Source of the DNA: Sphingosinicellaceae bacterium
Lineage (GTDB): Bacteria; Pseudomonadota; Alphaproteobacteria; Sphingomonadales; Sphingomonadaceae
Assembly (NCBI GenBank): GCA_019285715.1
Contig: CP079108.1
Location: 3,983,001-4,047,000 of the forward strand
Length of the DNA stretch: 64,000 nucleotides
Reading direction: 5' to 3'
Part shown: positions 26,739 through 35,364 of the stretch, piece by piece
How positions within the stretch are numbered: position 1 is the first letter of the stretch
Layout of the letters: each line of letters starts with the position of its first letter
Program-made: the position numbers and the translations under genes
The notes under the pieces: model-generated
Told to the model about the DNA's origin: nothing
Databases searched by the model: none
What the model saw: only the letters and a program-made list of their open reading frames with translations

Positions 26739-27497
26739 ATGACCGGCCTTAATTCGGAGCAATTGCAAGCCTACCAGGATCAGGGCTTCATTCATCTTCG
26801 CGGCCTGCTCTCGCCCGGCGAGGCTGCCGCCTACCGAACCGAGGTGCATGACATCGCGGCCTCGCAAGGGACGAAGGACGCGACATGGGCGAGCGTGCGC
26901 GGCAGCACCCAATTGATCCATTGTCACGACGTCCAATTCCGATCTGCCGCCTTTACGCGGTTGCTGGTCGACCCCCGGCTGACCGGCGTCGCCCAGGCGA
27001 TCATCGGGCCGAATGTGCAGCTCCATCATACGAAGATGTTCGTGAAGCCGCCGGAGCGCGGCTCGCCCTTCCCCATGCATCAGGACTATCCGTATTTCCC
27101 CCACCGCGATCATTCAATGATTGCCGTCATTCTTCACTTCGATGATGCGAGCGAAGACAAGGGCTGCCTGCGGGTCTATCCAGGCAGCCACAAGCGGGGC
27201 GTACTGCCATCGCTCGGCGATGATCACCACCTGAGCGAGGATGAATTCCCGCTCACCGGGGCAACGCCCATCGCGGCGCGGGCCGGCGACGCGATCTTCT
27301 TTTCGTACCTGCTGGCACATGGCTCTGGTCTCAACATCTCGGACGAACCGCGCACCACCTTGCTGATCCAACTGCGCGACCCAAATGACGTGCCCTTGAA
27401 AGAGGGGCATGGTTCCCGCGGACAAGGCATGATGCTGGCCGGTGTCGACAGGTCGGCAGGCGCGTTCCGCTTCGCTTGGGAAAGCAAGGCTGCTTGA
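26739..27497 (+). CDS. Phytanoyl-CoA dioxygenase (PhyH) family hydroxylase
   Basis: A 252-residue non-haem iron oxygenase with a clear facial triad: HQDYPYFPH (HxD) and a distal His in YLLAHGSGLN. GCLRVYPGSHKRG is the family loop and RTTLLIQLRDPND includes the 2-oxoglutarate-binding Arg. ATG 26739 is chosen because AGGAG lies upstream at 8-9 base spacing; ATG 26709 would add ten residues. It diverges from the AraC regulator. The next gene starts inside its last codons (TTGA overlap), so expression is coupled to a tannase-like esterase. The substrate is unknown. Confidence 0.87.
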   Translation: MTGLNSEQLQAYQDQGFIHLRGLLSPGEAAAYRTEVHDIAASQGTKDATWASVRGSTQLIHCHDVQFRSAAFTRLLVDPRLTGVAQAIIGPNVQLHHTKMFVKPPERGSPFPMHQDYPYFPHRDHSMIAVILHFDDASEDKGCLRVYPGSHKRGVLPSLGDDHHLSEDEFPLTGATPIAARAGDAIFFSYLLAHGSGLNISDEPRTTLLIQLRDPNDVPLKEGHGSRGQGMMLAGVDRSAGAFRFAWESKAA

Positions 27498-28768
27498 AGT
27501 TTGCCGCAATCTGGCTGCTGCCGCTCTTGCTCGGTCTTGCTCCAACGGACTCCTGCCGCGACCTCGCAAAGTTGAGCCGTCCCGGTCTGACCGTCACGGC
27601 AGCGAGGGATGGAAGTTCGTGCCGCGTCGAAGGTGTAGCTCGGCCGCGCCCGGCGAGCGCGATCCGGTTCGAACTCTGGCTCCCCCCGAAGGATCGCTGG
27701 AGCGGACGTTACTATCAGATGGGCAATGGGGGCTTCGCGGGACATATCGACCGTCCGGCGCTCGTTGCTGCCGCGGCTCGGGGCGATGCCGCAGCAGCAA
27801 CCGATACAGGGCATGAAGGCGATGGCTTCGACGCAGGCTGGGCGGTCGGACGACCGGATCTTATCGTCGACTATGCCTGGCGTTCGATCAAGGTCACGTC
27901 GGATGCTGCACGGGCGATCGCGCGGGAGTACTATGACCGGATCCCAACGCGCCGTTATTACATGGGATGCTCGTTCGGCGGACGGCAGGCGCTGGTCGCC
28001 GCTACACGATGGCCAAACGACTGGGACGGAGTAATCGCCGGCGCGCCGGCGACCCGGTGGCCGGTTCGACTTCGCGCCTTCGGGCGCATACAGGCGGCAC
28101 TACGTTCAGGTCGGATCGCGTCCAAGCAGGTCGAGCCGCTGATCGCAGCCGCTCGGCTCACCTGTCCGACGGCGGGCTATTGTGGCGCACGTGCGGCGGC
28201 GCTCGCATGCCGGGCAGGTGATAGGCGGCTGTGCCTGACAATGTATCAATCTCGGGCGATAGCAACGATCGAAAGGGCGGGTTATCCACTGACGGCTGCT
28301 GAGGCCGGTGAATGGCGTCGCTGGATCTTGGATCCCGATGCCACCGCGCCTTCACAAGCGGCATTCGGGCGACAAGCGTCCCGGCTAGCAGGATACGATC
28401 GAGATTTTGCGTTGGGCAGTCTCCGGACCTTCGCCGCGCGTGGCGGACGCGTGATTAGCTATTTCGGTACCGCGGACCCCGTCCTTCCGTCAGGTCGGGC
28501 GCTTGCGGACGCGGCCTCGATCGGCGCTCGAGATGATTTCTATCGTCTGTTCATGGTGCCAGGCATGGCGCATTGCCAGGGTGGCACGTCGGCTCCGGCG
28601 TTCGGCCAGTCGCTCGCTGCACCCGCGGCGGTGGATGATCCGGAGCATGACATACGCAGCGCACTGGAAGCATGGACTGAGCAGGGCGTTGCGCCGGACC
28701 GGCTGCTTGTGGTTGTTAACAGCGGTCGACGGGCCGTGGCGCTGTCGCCCGTCATCTTCCCGAGGTGA
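27494..28768 (+). CDS. Tannase/feruloyl esterase family hydrolase
   Basis: A 424-residue exported serine esterase. An N-terminal signal (FAAIWLLPLLLGLAPTDS) leads to a mature protein with GRYYQMGNGGFAGHID, the nucleophile motif MGCSFGGRQAL, DWDGVIAGAPATRWP and the catalytic-histidine element MVPGMAHCQGG. The paired cysteines at GCS and AHC match the CS-D-HC disulfide pattern known for tannases and feruloyl esterases. These release gallate or hydroxycinnamates from plant esters. Translation probably starts at TTG 27494, which overlaps the PhyH stop; AAGG lies four bases before it. Confidence 0.85.
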   Translation: MKFAAIWLLPLLLGLAPTDSCRDLAKLSRPGLTVTAARDGSSCRVEGVARPRPASAIRFELWLPPKDRWSGRYYQMGNGGFAGHIDRPALVAAAARGDAAAATDTGHEGDGFDAGWAVGRPDLIVDYAWRSIKVTSDAARAIAREYYDRIPTRRYYMGCSFGGRQALVAATRWPNDWDGVIAGAPATRWPVRLRAFGRIQAALRSGRIASKQVEPLIAAARLTCPTAGYCGARAAALACRAGDRRLCLTMYQSRAIATIERAGYPLTAAEAGEWRRWILDPDATAPSQAAFGRQASRLAGYDRDFALGSLRTFAARGGRVISYFGTADPVLPSGRALADAASIGARDDFYRLFMVPGMAHCQGGTSAPAFGQSLAAPAAVDDPEHDIRSALEAWTEQGVAPDRLLVVVNSGRRAVALSPVIFPR

Positions 28769-28893
28769 CGAGACACTTATGAAGCGGCCCGATGCCGCGT
28801 GTTTTGCTTTCGTCAACACAGCGTTTCGATCAGCGTGCTGGCCATGATCCGATGACGCTGGGATAGCTGTTTTGAAGGCTAAGGTAGGTGAGC

Positions 28894-29970
28894 ATGACGC
28901 TGTTGGACAAAGTTTACGGATGCCTGATCGGTGGCGCGATCGGCGACGCGATGGGGGCTCCTGCGGAGGATTGGCACTACAGCGACATCCGGCCGACGTT
29001 CGGCCGCATCGAGACCTTTCTGCCCCAGCCGGCGCGGTCGCGCGATGGAGCCCCGGGCCAGATCACCGATGACACGACCCTGCGGCACTACATGTGCTTG
29101 GCAATCATTCAGAAGCGGGGTCGGATCACACCGGACGACTATGCCGAGATCTGGCTGTCGACGCTCAATCCAGCGAGGCTTTTCTTCACCGAGCGCATCG
29201 TTGTCGAAAAGCTCAAGCTCGGCATGAGCCCGTGGGAAACGGGGCGCGGCCAGCCGCTGGCGGACGCGGCGATCATGGCGGTGGCGCCGGTCGGGATCAT
29301 CAACGCAGGTAATCCGGCGCAGGCATATCAGGACGGGTTCAACCTATCATCCATTCATCAGGATGGCATCGAGCGTGACGCCGCCGCCGCGACCGCCGCC
29401 GGCTTTGCAGCCGCGTTTCTGCCTGATGCGACGGCGGCAAGCATGCTCGATGCCATGTACGACCATGGAACTTTCGACACTCGGCGACTCATCTCAATCG
29501 GCCGCGAACTTGCCAGCGACACGGGCGAGGTCGATCGATTCACCGAGCAGTTCTATCTGCGCTTTCTAGACCGATCATTTCCCAGGCCACCCGGTTGGGC
29601 GTGGGACAAAGATCGGACTGTAAGTCCGACCAGCCGCGAGGTGTTGCCGATCGTCGCAGGCCTGTTCGAGCTTTGCGGTGGACAGCCTGAGGCGTGCATT
29701 TCGGCGGGCTCAAGCTTCGGTCGTGATGCCGATACGATCGCGACCGTCCTCGGCGGTCTAAGCGGCGCTTTATGCGGGGCGGCGGCGATCCCGGCGGACT
29801 GGATCGCTGCGTCGGAAGCAGCCAATACTGACTTTTTCCATGAAGTTTCGCCCAACTGCGTTACAACGTTTTTGACGACGGCCGGTGATCTTGTTGAAGC
29901 ACTTAAGTCGGAACGGGATCGGACGGCAGATCGGCTCGCATGGCTTGACCGACTTGTTGCTCAGGCATGA
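28894..29970 (+). CDS. ADP-ribosylglycohydrolase family protein
   Basis: A 358-residue all-helical hydrolase of the ARH fold. The metal-binding motifs are GCLIGGAIGDAMGAPAED, TDDTTLRHYMC and, near the C-terminus, SFGRDADTIATVLGGLSGAL (the GxDxDT-like motif). Family members cleave N- or O-glycosidic bonds to ribose in ADP-ribosylated or ribosyl compounds using two magnesium ions. A stop-start overlap (ATGA) couples it to a ribokinase, suggesting the released ribose is phosphorylated and used. That makes a metabolic role more likely than protein de-ADP-ribosylation. ATG 28894 is preferred over GTG 28888. Confidence 0.87.
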   Translation: MTLLDKVYGCLIGGAIGDAMGAPAEDWHYSDIRPTFGRIETFLPQPARSRDGAPGQITDDTTLRHYMCLAIIQKRGRITPDDYAEIWLSTLNPARLFFTERIVVEKLKLGMSPWETGRGQPLADAAIMAVAPVGIINAGNPAQAYQDGFNLSSIHQDGIERDAAAATAAGFAAAFLPDATAASMLDAMYDHGTFDTRRLISIGRELASDTGEVDRFTEQFYLRFLDRSFPRPPGWAWDKDRTVSPTSREVLPIVAGLFELCGGQPEACISAGSSFGRDADTIATVLGGLSGALCGAAAIPADWIAASEAANTDFFHEVSPNCVTTFLTTAGDLVEALKSERDRTADRLAWLDRLVAQA

Positions 29971-30881
29971 GGCTTGCTGCAGCGACCGTCTCCGTCCTGG
30001 GCAGCATCAATCTAGACGTAGTGTTTCGCGTAGCGCGATTGCCGCGCCGCGGCGAGACGCTCTCGGCATCGAGCATGATGCGGAACATGGGCGGGAAAGG
30101 TGCCAACCAGGCAGTCGCTGCAGCACGCGCCGGAGCGACGGTACGGATGTCCGGAGCGGTTGGCGATGATATCGAAGGCCGCATGCTGGTGCAAATGCTG
30201 CAGCAGGAGGGCATCGACTGCAGCGAAATCCGATATGTTGCCTCCGCTCCGACTGGCACCGCCTACATAGCCGTCGACGACCTCGGAGAGAACCACATCG
30301 TCGTTTCTGCCGGCGCGAACGCCGTTGGTGAAATGGAAGTGGTGACCGAAGCTCGCGTTCTCCTCGCTCAACTTGAGACGCCGCTCGCTTCCGTCGCGGC
30401 CTTTCTCTCTAATCGGCGAGCAGGCTCGGTCACCGTCCTGAATGCGGCGCCGTTCCACGGCGACGCGTTTGCCTTGCTCACACTCGCTGATATCGTCGTT
30501 CTGAACGAGATCGAACTTGCCGGGTACTGCCGCGAGCGGGACCCGCCACGATCGCCCCGGCACGCAGCCGAAATGGCCGTCACCATACTGAACGGGGACG
30601 ATCAGCGTATCGTCGTCACTCTAGGCAAAGCGGGCTCGGTGACCGTCGATCGCCAAGGAGTGTCGTTCGCGTCAGCCGGCGTTGCGGACGTCGTCGATAC
30701 GACAGGCGCCGGCGACTGCTTTTGTGGTTTTCTTGCCGCCGGTATGGCCGCCGAGAGGACGCTGGCTACATCGATCGCGGATGCACATCGAGCCGCTGCG
30801 ATCTCGGTCGGGCGATCGGGTGCCGCATCGTCGATCCCGTTTTTCGGAGAGCTATCGGCGGCACGTTGGCCCGTTGCCTGA
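29967..30881 (+). CDS. Ribokinase-like PfkB sugar kinase
   Basis: A 304-residue cytosolic kinase. The N-terminal signature NMGGKGANQAVAAARAGA and the C-terminal DTTGAGDCFCGFLAAG (anion hole and catalytic Asp) are those of ribokinases. GSINLDVVFRVARLPRRGET is the usual first strand and lid. It would convert ribose, or a related pentose or nucleoside sugar, to the 5-phosphate. It overlaps the ADP-ribosylglycohydrolase by four bases and is the last gene of the AraC-linked unit. The remaining bases to the ROK kinase remnant (30882-31118) hold nothing I recognise. Confidence 0.87.
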   Translation: MRLAAATVSVLGSINLDVVFRVARLPRRGETLSASSMMRNMGGKGANQAVAAARAGATVRMSGAVGDDIEGRMLVQMLQQEGIDCSEIRYVASAPTGTAYIAVDDLGENHIVVSAGANAVGEMEVVTEARVLLAQLETPLASVAAFLSNRRAGSVTVLNAAPFHGDAFALLTLADIVVLNEIELAGYCRERDPPRSPRHAAEMAVTILNGDDQRIVVTLGKAGSVTVDRQGVSFASAGVADVVDTTGAGDCFCGFLAAGMAAERTLATSIADAHRAAAISVGRSGAASSIPFFGELSAARWPVA

Positions 30882-31272
30882 TCATCGATTGCAAACCGGG
30901 CCGACGTTCACGTCCCGTGCAAGCGTCTGCGGTGTGCAAACGGCAGAGCGTTACGCCAGGTGCAGGCAATTCGCGGAGCGATCAAGGGCGTACCAGCGCG
31001 AACAGGCCGCTCTACGAGACCTTGATGGATAGGTTGTCGAGCGGACCAGCTCTTTACGCAGGTTAAATCCCGACCAGCCTGGCTTTGTGGTTGTTAGCAT
31101 CAGGCCTAGGTCTGGAGACTAGGGGCCGATGATCACAGTGCCGAACGCGGCGATGCCGATGCTCGCGATGTGGGCACCTCCCGGCAATGCATCCTCCACG
31201 CAGTCAACTATGCTATTTAACGCGGTCGCCGGGTACGCATCCGGTGAGGGCCGCAGGGTCGCTGCGACACGC

Positions 31273-32913
31273 TCAGGCGGCTTGAGCGAGCGGCACGTCT
31301 GAGGTGTCGGGTCGCCAGTTCCACGGGAGCAGTTCGGCGAGGCGCTGCTGTGGGAGGTCGGCGATGCGGGCGAGGACATCGGCGAGCCACGCTTGCGGGT
31401 CGATATCGTTGAGCTTGGCGGTGACGATGAGCGAGTACATGAACGCAGCGCGCTGTCCGCCGCGGTCGGAGCCGGCGAACAGCCACGACTTCCTGCCGAG
31501 GGCGACACCGCGCAAGGCTCGTTCGGCGGCATTGTTGGTCAGGCAGATCCGTCCATCGGCAAGGAACCGGGTGAACGCGGGCCAGTCCTTGAGCATGTAG
31601 TTGATCGCCACCGCGACCGGATTATGCCGGGCAAGCGTCGCACGCTGCTGGCGCAGCCAGTGTTCGAGCTCGGTTACGATGGGCGTGACGAGTTCCTGAC
31701 GCACGGCGAGCCGCCCTTCGGCGGTCTTGCCGCAGATCGCGCGTTCGATGTCGAAGATACGGTCGATCCGCGCCACCGCCTCGAGCGCCAATGGCGAGAT
31801 CACCGGGGCAATGTCGGGCTTGCGCTTCACCTGGGTGGCGACGTCGGCGAGAACGAAGAACTTGCGCCGTGCGTGTGCCCAGCACAGCGCGCGGGTGACC
31901 TGCCCGGCTGAGCGCCCCGGCTTGAACAGCTCGTTGTACCCGGCATAGGCGTCGGCCTGCAGGATGCCGTTATAGTGGGCCAGATGATCACGCGGATGCT
32001 CACCGCGCCGGTCGCGCGAGTAGTGGAACAGCGCTGCTGGAGGGGCTGGGCCACCGAATGGCCGGTCATCGCGGATATAGGTCCAGATGCGACCGATGTC
32101 GGTCTTGACCTTGGCCAGCACGGGCACCGTGGTATCGTCGCCGTGCAGGCGCTCGGCGGCGAGGACGTGGGCCTCGATCAACCGATGCAGTGGTTTAAGC
32201 GCGGCGGTGCAGGCGCCGACCTGGTCGGCCAGCGTCGACAGGCTGAGATCGACACCTTCATGCGCATAACGGTCGCGTTGCCGGTTTAACGGCTGGTGCT
32301 GCCCGAACTTCTCGAACAACAGCATCGCCAGCATACTTGCGCCGAACAGCCCCCGCGGGGTGACGTGGAACGGTGCCGGCGGCTGGCTGACGCGCTCGCA
32401 GGCCCGGCAGGCGAAGCGCTCGCGCACCGTCTGGATGACCTTCCACCGGCGCGGGATCACCTCAAGGGTCTCGGTGACATCCTCGCCGAGCTTCGACAGG
32501 CGGTCCGAGCCGCAGCCGGCGCAGCAGGTCGGGCTCGGGATCACGACACGCTCGCGCGGCAGGTGCGCGGGCAGCGGTTGCCGCGACGGTAGGGCGCGGA
32601 CGAACGCGGTGACGGTCGTGGTCTTCGCGGCAGCACGTGCGGCGGCGGCTTCGTCGGCAGCGGCGGTCGCCTCGGCCTCCTCGAACACCAGCTCCATCTG
32701 GTCGATCAATCGCCGGCTGCGCTCCGAACGCTGGCCGAACCGGTCGCGCTTGAGCATCGCGATCTGGAGCGCCTGAAGGGCGATGCGGGCCTCAAGGTCG
32801 GAGTTGATCGCGCGAGCGTTGGCGGCGTCGGCCCGGGCGACGGCGGCATCGCTTCGTGCCTCGTCAAGCGCCTGTCGGAGCGCAATAATATCGGCGGGAG
32901 ACAACGCTTCCAT
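31273..32913 (-). CDS. tnpC: IS66 TnpC transposase
   Basis: A 546-residue DDE transposase. An N-terminal helical region (MEALSPADIIALRQALDEAR) leads to the IS66 zinc-finger-like CxxC...CxxC region (CCAGCGSD, CRACERVS), the transposase core with HGDDTTVPVL (first Asp) and LQADAYAGYNELF (second), and a final NNAAERALRGVALGRKSWLF segment (Glu). The C-terminus matches the IS66 LLPWNW element. ATG 32913 is used; the longer frame to 33132 overlaps the tnpB end. No internal stop or frameshift is seen. Confidence 0.95.
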   Translation of the reverse strand: MEALSPADIIALRQALDEARSDAAVARADAANARAINSDLEARIALQALQIAMLKRDRFGQRSERSRRLIDQMELVFEEAEATAAADEAAAARAAAKTTTVTAFVRALPSRQPLPAHLPRERVVIPSPTCCAGCGSDRLSKLGEDVTETLEVIPRRWKVIQTVRERFACRACERVSQPPAPFHVTPRGLFGASMLAMLLFEKFGQHQPLNRQRDRYAHEGVDLSLSTLADQVGACTAALKPLHRLIEAHVLAAERLHGDDTTVPVLAKVKTDIGRIWTYIRDDRPFGGPAPPAALFHYSRDRRGEHPRDHLAHYNGILQADAYAGYNELFKPGRSAGQVTRALCWAHARRKFFVLADVATQVKRKPDIAPVISPLALEAVARIDRIFDIERAICGKTAEGRLAVRQELVTPIVTELEHWLRQQRATLARHNPVAVAINYMLKDWPAFTRFLADGRICLTNNAAERALRGVALGRKSWLFAGSDRGGQRAAFMYSLIVTAKLNDIDPQAWLADVLARIADLPQQRLAELLPWNWRPDTSDVPLAQAA

Positions 32914-32983
32914 CGCCCCACAACCTAGCAAAATCGCGAGGAACCGTGAAGCGTTTTGGCGTCGTCTGGCTTGGGAAAAGACC

Positions 32984-33331
32984 CTATCCCGCAGCGCTTG
33001 GCCGCCATGTATGCTGCGGGTTACGCCAGTCGATGCCCTCCAACATGCACGCCATCTGCGACGCCGAGATCGCGACGACACCGTCGGTCGCGGAAGGCCA
33101 GACGAAGCGACCGCGGTCGAGCCGCTTCGCATAAAGCGACGTGCCGAGGCCGTCGTGCCACAGGATCTTCACTAGGCCACCGGTGCGTCCGCGGAAGATG
33201 TACAGGTCGCCCGCGTGCGGGTCGCGGCGCAGCCCCTGCTGCACCTGCAGCGCCAGCCCGTGCATGCCTTTACGCATATCGGTGTGACCGGTTGCGAGCC
33301 AGATCCGGACGCCACCCGGGACCGGGATCAC
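32984..33331 (-). CDS. tnpB: IS66 TnpB accessory protein
   Basis: A 115-residue IS66 Orf2 protein with the family sequence GVRIWLATGHTDMRKGMHGL, then DLYIFRGRTGGLVKILWHDG and RGRFVWP. It begins with GTG 33331, whose codon overlaps the tnpA stop (GTGA), as usual in IS66 elements, where it is translated by coupling. It is required together with TnpA for efficient transposition in characterised relatives; its biochemical function is unclear. Confidence 0.95.
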   Translation of the reverse strand: MIPVPGGVRIWLATGHTDMRKGMHGLALQVQQGLRRDPHAGDLYIFRGRTGGLVKILWHDGLGTSLYAKRLDRGRFVWPSATDGVVAISASQMACMLEGIDWRNPQHTWRPSAAG

Positions 33332-33681
33332 CGCGCCAGCGACCGCAACACCGCCGTTACCAGCTTTGCCGGCGCGTCCGCCGCGATCCGCACGACCGAG
33401 CCACCGATCTCGACCAGCATCGCCGGCGGCGGTGATGATGCTGGCGCGACATCGCGGGGGTCGGCGCTGACAACGACCGGCGCAAAGCCCGCGCCCGCGT
33501 GGCCAGCGCCGTACAGGTCGCGACGCCACCGATAGATCTGGCTCGGTCGGACATCCGCGGCCCGCGCCACCTCAGCGACAATCGCGTCGGGCGCAAACGC
33601 CGCATCGATCAAGGCCCGCTTCTGCTCGTCGCTCCACTGGCGACGACGCTCGACACCCGAATATACCGTGACCTGGCCCAT
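33328..33681 (-). CDS. tnpA: IS66 TnpA accessory protein
   Basis: A 117-residue DNA-binding accessory protein. The opening GQVTVYSGVERRRQWSDEQK and ADVRPSQIYRWRRDLYG form the helix-turn-helix typical of IS3/IS66 Orf1 proteins. It is the first gene of the transposition operon and overlaps tnpB by four bases. A perfect 11-bp inverted repeat lies just upstream of its start codon. Confidence 0.93.
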   Translation of the reverse strand: MGQVTVYSGVERRRQWSDEQKRALIDAAFAPDAIVAEVARAADVRPSQIYRWRRDLYGAGHAGAGFAPVVVSADPRDVAPASSPPPAMLVEIGGSVVRIAADAPAKLVTAVLRSLAR

Positions 33682-33695
33682 CGCACCGTCGCTAA

Positions 33696-33727
33696 CACTG
33701 GTGCAAACACCGTCGCTTGCACCAGTG
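33696..33727 (-). promoter_or_regulatory. Inverted repeat upstream of IS66 tnpA
   Basis: CACTGGTGCAA (33696-33706) and TTGCACCAGTG (33717-33727) are perfectly complementary across a 10-base spacer, 14 bases before the tnpA ATG. An almost identical repeat precedes the decayed tnpA copy near 44961-44989, with an identical spacer. It is either an operator or an RNA hairpin limiting transposase expression. Confidence 0.6.
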
Positions 33728-34209
33728 CTACGTCACCGCAGCCGTCAAATCACTCAAGGCGGCCCTCACCGGAAGCGTACGTCGCCGGTGACGTCGCAGG
33801 CCATTGATGTTGCACCAACGTCGCTCAGAGCTCCACGACACGGACGACGATTTTTTGTCCCGCCCGCTTCGATAGCCGCGTACACCTCGCTGTTCGCTAC
33901 AACACCTTGGGCGGCCCTGATTAGACGGACGTTAGGCGGTGCAGTCACCGACGACCCTCTAAGGGGGAGACCGACTTTAATCCTGTGCCATCCCGCTTTT
34001 GCCGTTCGCAGTGCGGTCTCACCAGTTTGTCAGGCTTGTGGCCGGAACTCATATCTTCCGCGACGTAGATTTTTGCATGCATATCGTAACCACCCATCGC
34101 TGACAGCGAAGTTTGTGATCTACAAGGGTCAGGTGCGAACATTGGACAAAATTAATTTCGCGCATTGAAAGCATCGTGGGCATTCTCTTCAATCAAGTCG
34201 GATATTCGA

Positions 34210-35364
34210 TCAAGTCGGATCTTCGATCACCCCCGCCACAGCCGCCCCGCGACGATCTTCACGTTTTGCCAGCAGCAGCGCTTCGTCCGCGATCGCGATC
34301 AGTCCATCCAACGTCACATTACTCGGGCCAGCGACTGCGAAGCCGGCGCTAACACCGACGTGGATGACGTGTCCCTTGGCGGTATAGGGAGCGCAGATGA
34401 CGCTGCACAACCGCTGCGAGTAAAGTCGTACCTCGTGATGACTGCGCGCCGCGCGTTGCGCGACGACGAACTCATCGCCGCCGGTGCGGGCGGCGACATC
34501 GCCTGGCCCGATGACCGAGCGCACCCGTTCCGCCACTTGGCGCAGCAGGTCGTCGCCGGCAGGGTGACCAAAACGGTCATTGACCGGCTTGAAATGGTCG
34601 AGATCGAGACAGTGGACGGCAAGCCTCACGTCGTCGTGGTCGTTGAACTTCATGATCCGATCGAAACTCTCGCGAAGCCCGAGGCGGTTCGCGAGCCCGG
34701 TCAGGACATCGTGCCGCGCCACGGTCGCCATATCATCGCGCTGGGTAATCTGACCCGCCGCGACTCTATAACCGCTCCACACGCTCTCAACGCTGCCCAG
34801 TAGGAACACGGCATAGATCGCGGCCACAAGATAATCTCCGGAACGGCCGTTCAGCACCGCCGCGGCCACGACAGGCACCGCGGCAAGCAGCAGCGATACC
34901 GTGCACATTCGGGGTCGCACCAATCCGCGAACGATCACGCCAGCGCAGTAGCCGAACATCAGGGCGGCTGCGAGAGACTGAGACACCGCTGATGGGCGGC
35001 TGAAGTTCACCGCCGCGAGACCGCCAACCGCAATTGAGAAGACCCACGTGCAATAAGCGTAGCCGCGCTCCCACTGCCTCGCCTGCGCAACCGTAAGGGC
35101 CCGCTCCGACCGTCGGTCCCGAAAGGCGTATAATAAGAGCATTTTGACCGCCGACGCTGCGGCGCCGGTCACGCCGACGCTTGCCGCCAAGACGGCGATC
35201 AGGCCCGTCGAGGTACGGTAGGAGACCGCCGCCACAGTGATGAAGATCATTGCCATGATGAGCGTTGGCCAGAGCACGAGAAAGAGGGCGGACACCAGCT
35301 CGACGTATACGCCGTCCGGCTCGGAGCCGGGATCAAAGTAAGCTTGCATTTTTCGTGTTCGCAT
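34210..35364 (-). CDS. Membrane-bound diguanylate cyclase (GGDEF)
   Basis: A 384-residue inner-membrane enzyme making cyclic-di-GMP. About six hydrophobic helices (for example FLVLWPTLIMAMIFITVAAV, GLIAVLAASVGVTGAAASAV, LLLAAVPVVAAAVL) occupy the first 210 residues. A GGDEF domain follows with HDVLTGLANRLGLRE, HCLDLDHFKPVNDRFGHPAG and an intact GGDEF at about 295-299. An RxxD inhibitory site is not evident. Several in-frame starts exist (35436, 35403, 35364, 35349) and none has a clear ribosome-binding site; 35364 is a compromise. It stands alone between IS-related debris and the oxidative operon. Confidence 0.85.
   Translation of the reverse strand: MRTRKMQAYFDPGSEPDGVYVELVSALFLVLWPTLIMAMIFITVAAVSYRTSTGLIAVLAASVGVTGAAASAVKMLLLYAFRDRRSERALTVAQARQWERGYAYCTWVFSIAVGGLAAVNFSRPSAVSQSLAAALMFGYCAGVIVRGLVRPRMCTVSLLLAAVPVVAAAVLNGRSGDYLVAAIYAVFLLGSVESVWSGYRVAAGQITQRDDMATVARHDVLTGLANRLGLRESFDRIMKFNDHDDVRLAVHCLDLDHFKPVNDRFGHPAGDDLLRQVAERVRSVIGPGDVAARTGGDEFVVAQRAARSHHEVRLYSQRLCSVICAPYTAKGHVIHVGVSAGFAVAGPSNVTLDGLIAIADEALLLAKREDRRGAAVAGVIEDPT

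Larger units (their letters stand above)
31233..33780 (-). mobile_element. Complete IS66-family insertion sequence (2548 bp)
   Basis: The element has near-perfect 22-bp terminal inverted repeats (31233-31254 and 33759-33780; left end GTACGCATCCGGTGAGGGCC, one mismatch to the right end). It is bounded by an exact 8-bp target duplication GTCGCCGG at 31225-31232 and 33781-33788. It carries tnpA, tnpB and tnpC in the standard order on the minus strand. Intact ends, duplication and genes suggest a recent and potentially active insertion. Confidence 0.96.
31119..33885 (-). pseudogene. ROK-family sugar kinase remnant split by IS66
   Basis: Starting at GTG 33885, the minus strand reads VYAAIEAGGTK, the opening of ROK fructokinases/glucokinases. 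On the far side of the IS66 element it resumes with VEDALPGGAHIASIGIAAFG before a stop near 31119. Removing the element and one copy of the 8-bp duplication does not restore one frame; a TAG follows within about 35 codons. The gene was therefore already decayed, or has kept decaying, and the C-terminal two thirds including the second phosphate-binding region are absent. Confidence 0.6.

Noticed and set aside
31119-31532. 137-codon minus-strand frame overlapping the IS66 end
   Set aside because: Its first part lies inside IS66 tnpC in another frame. Only the outer end corresponds to the ROK kinase remnant.
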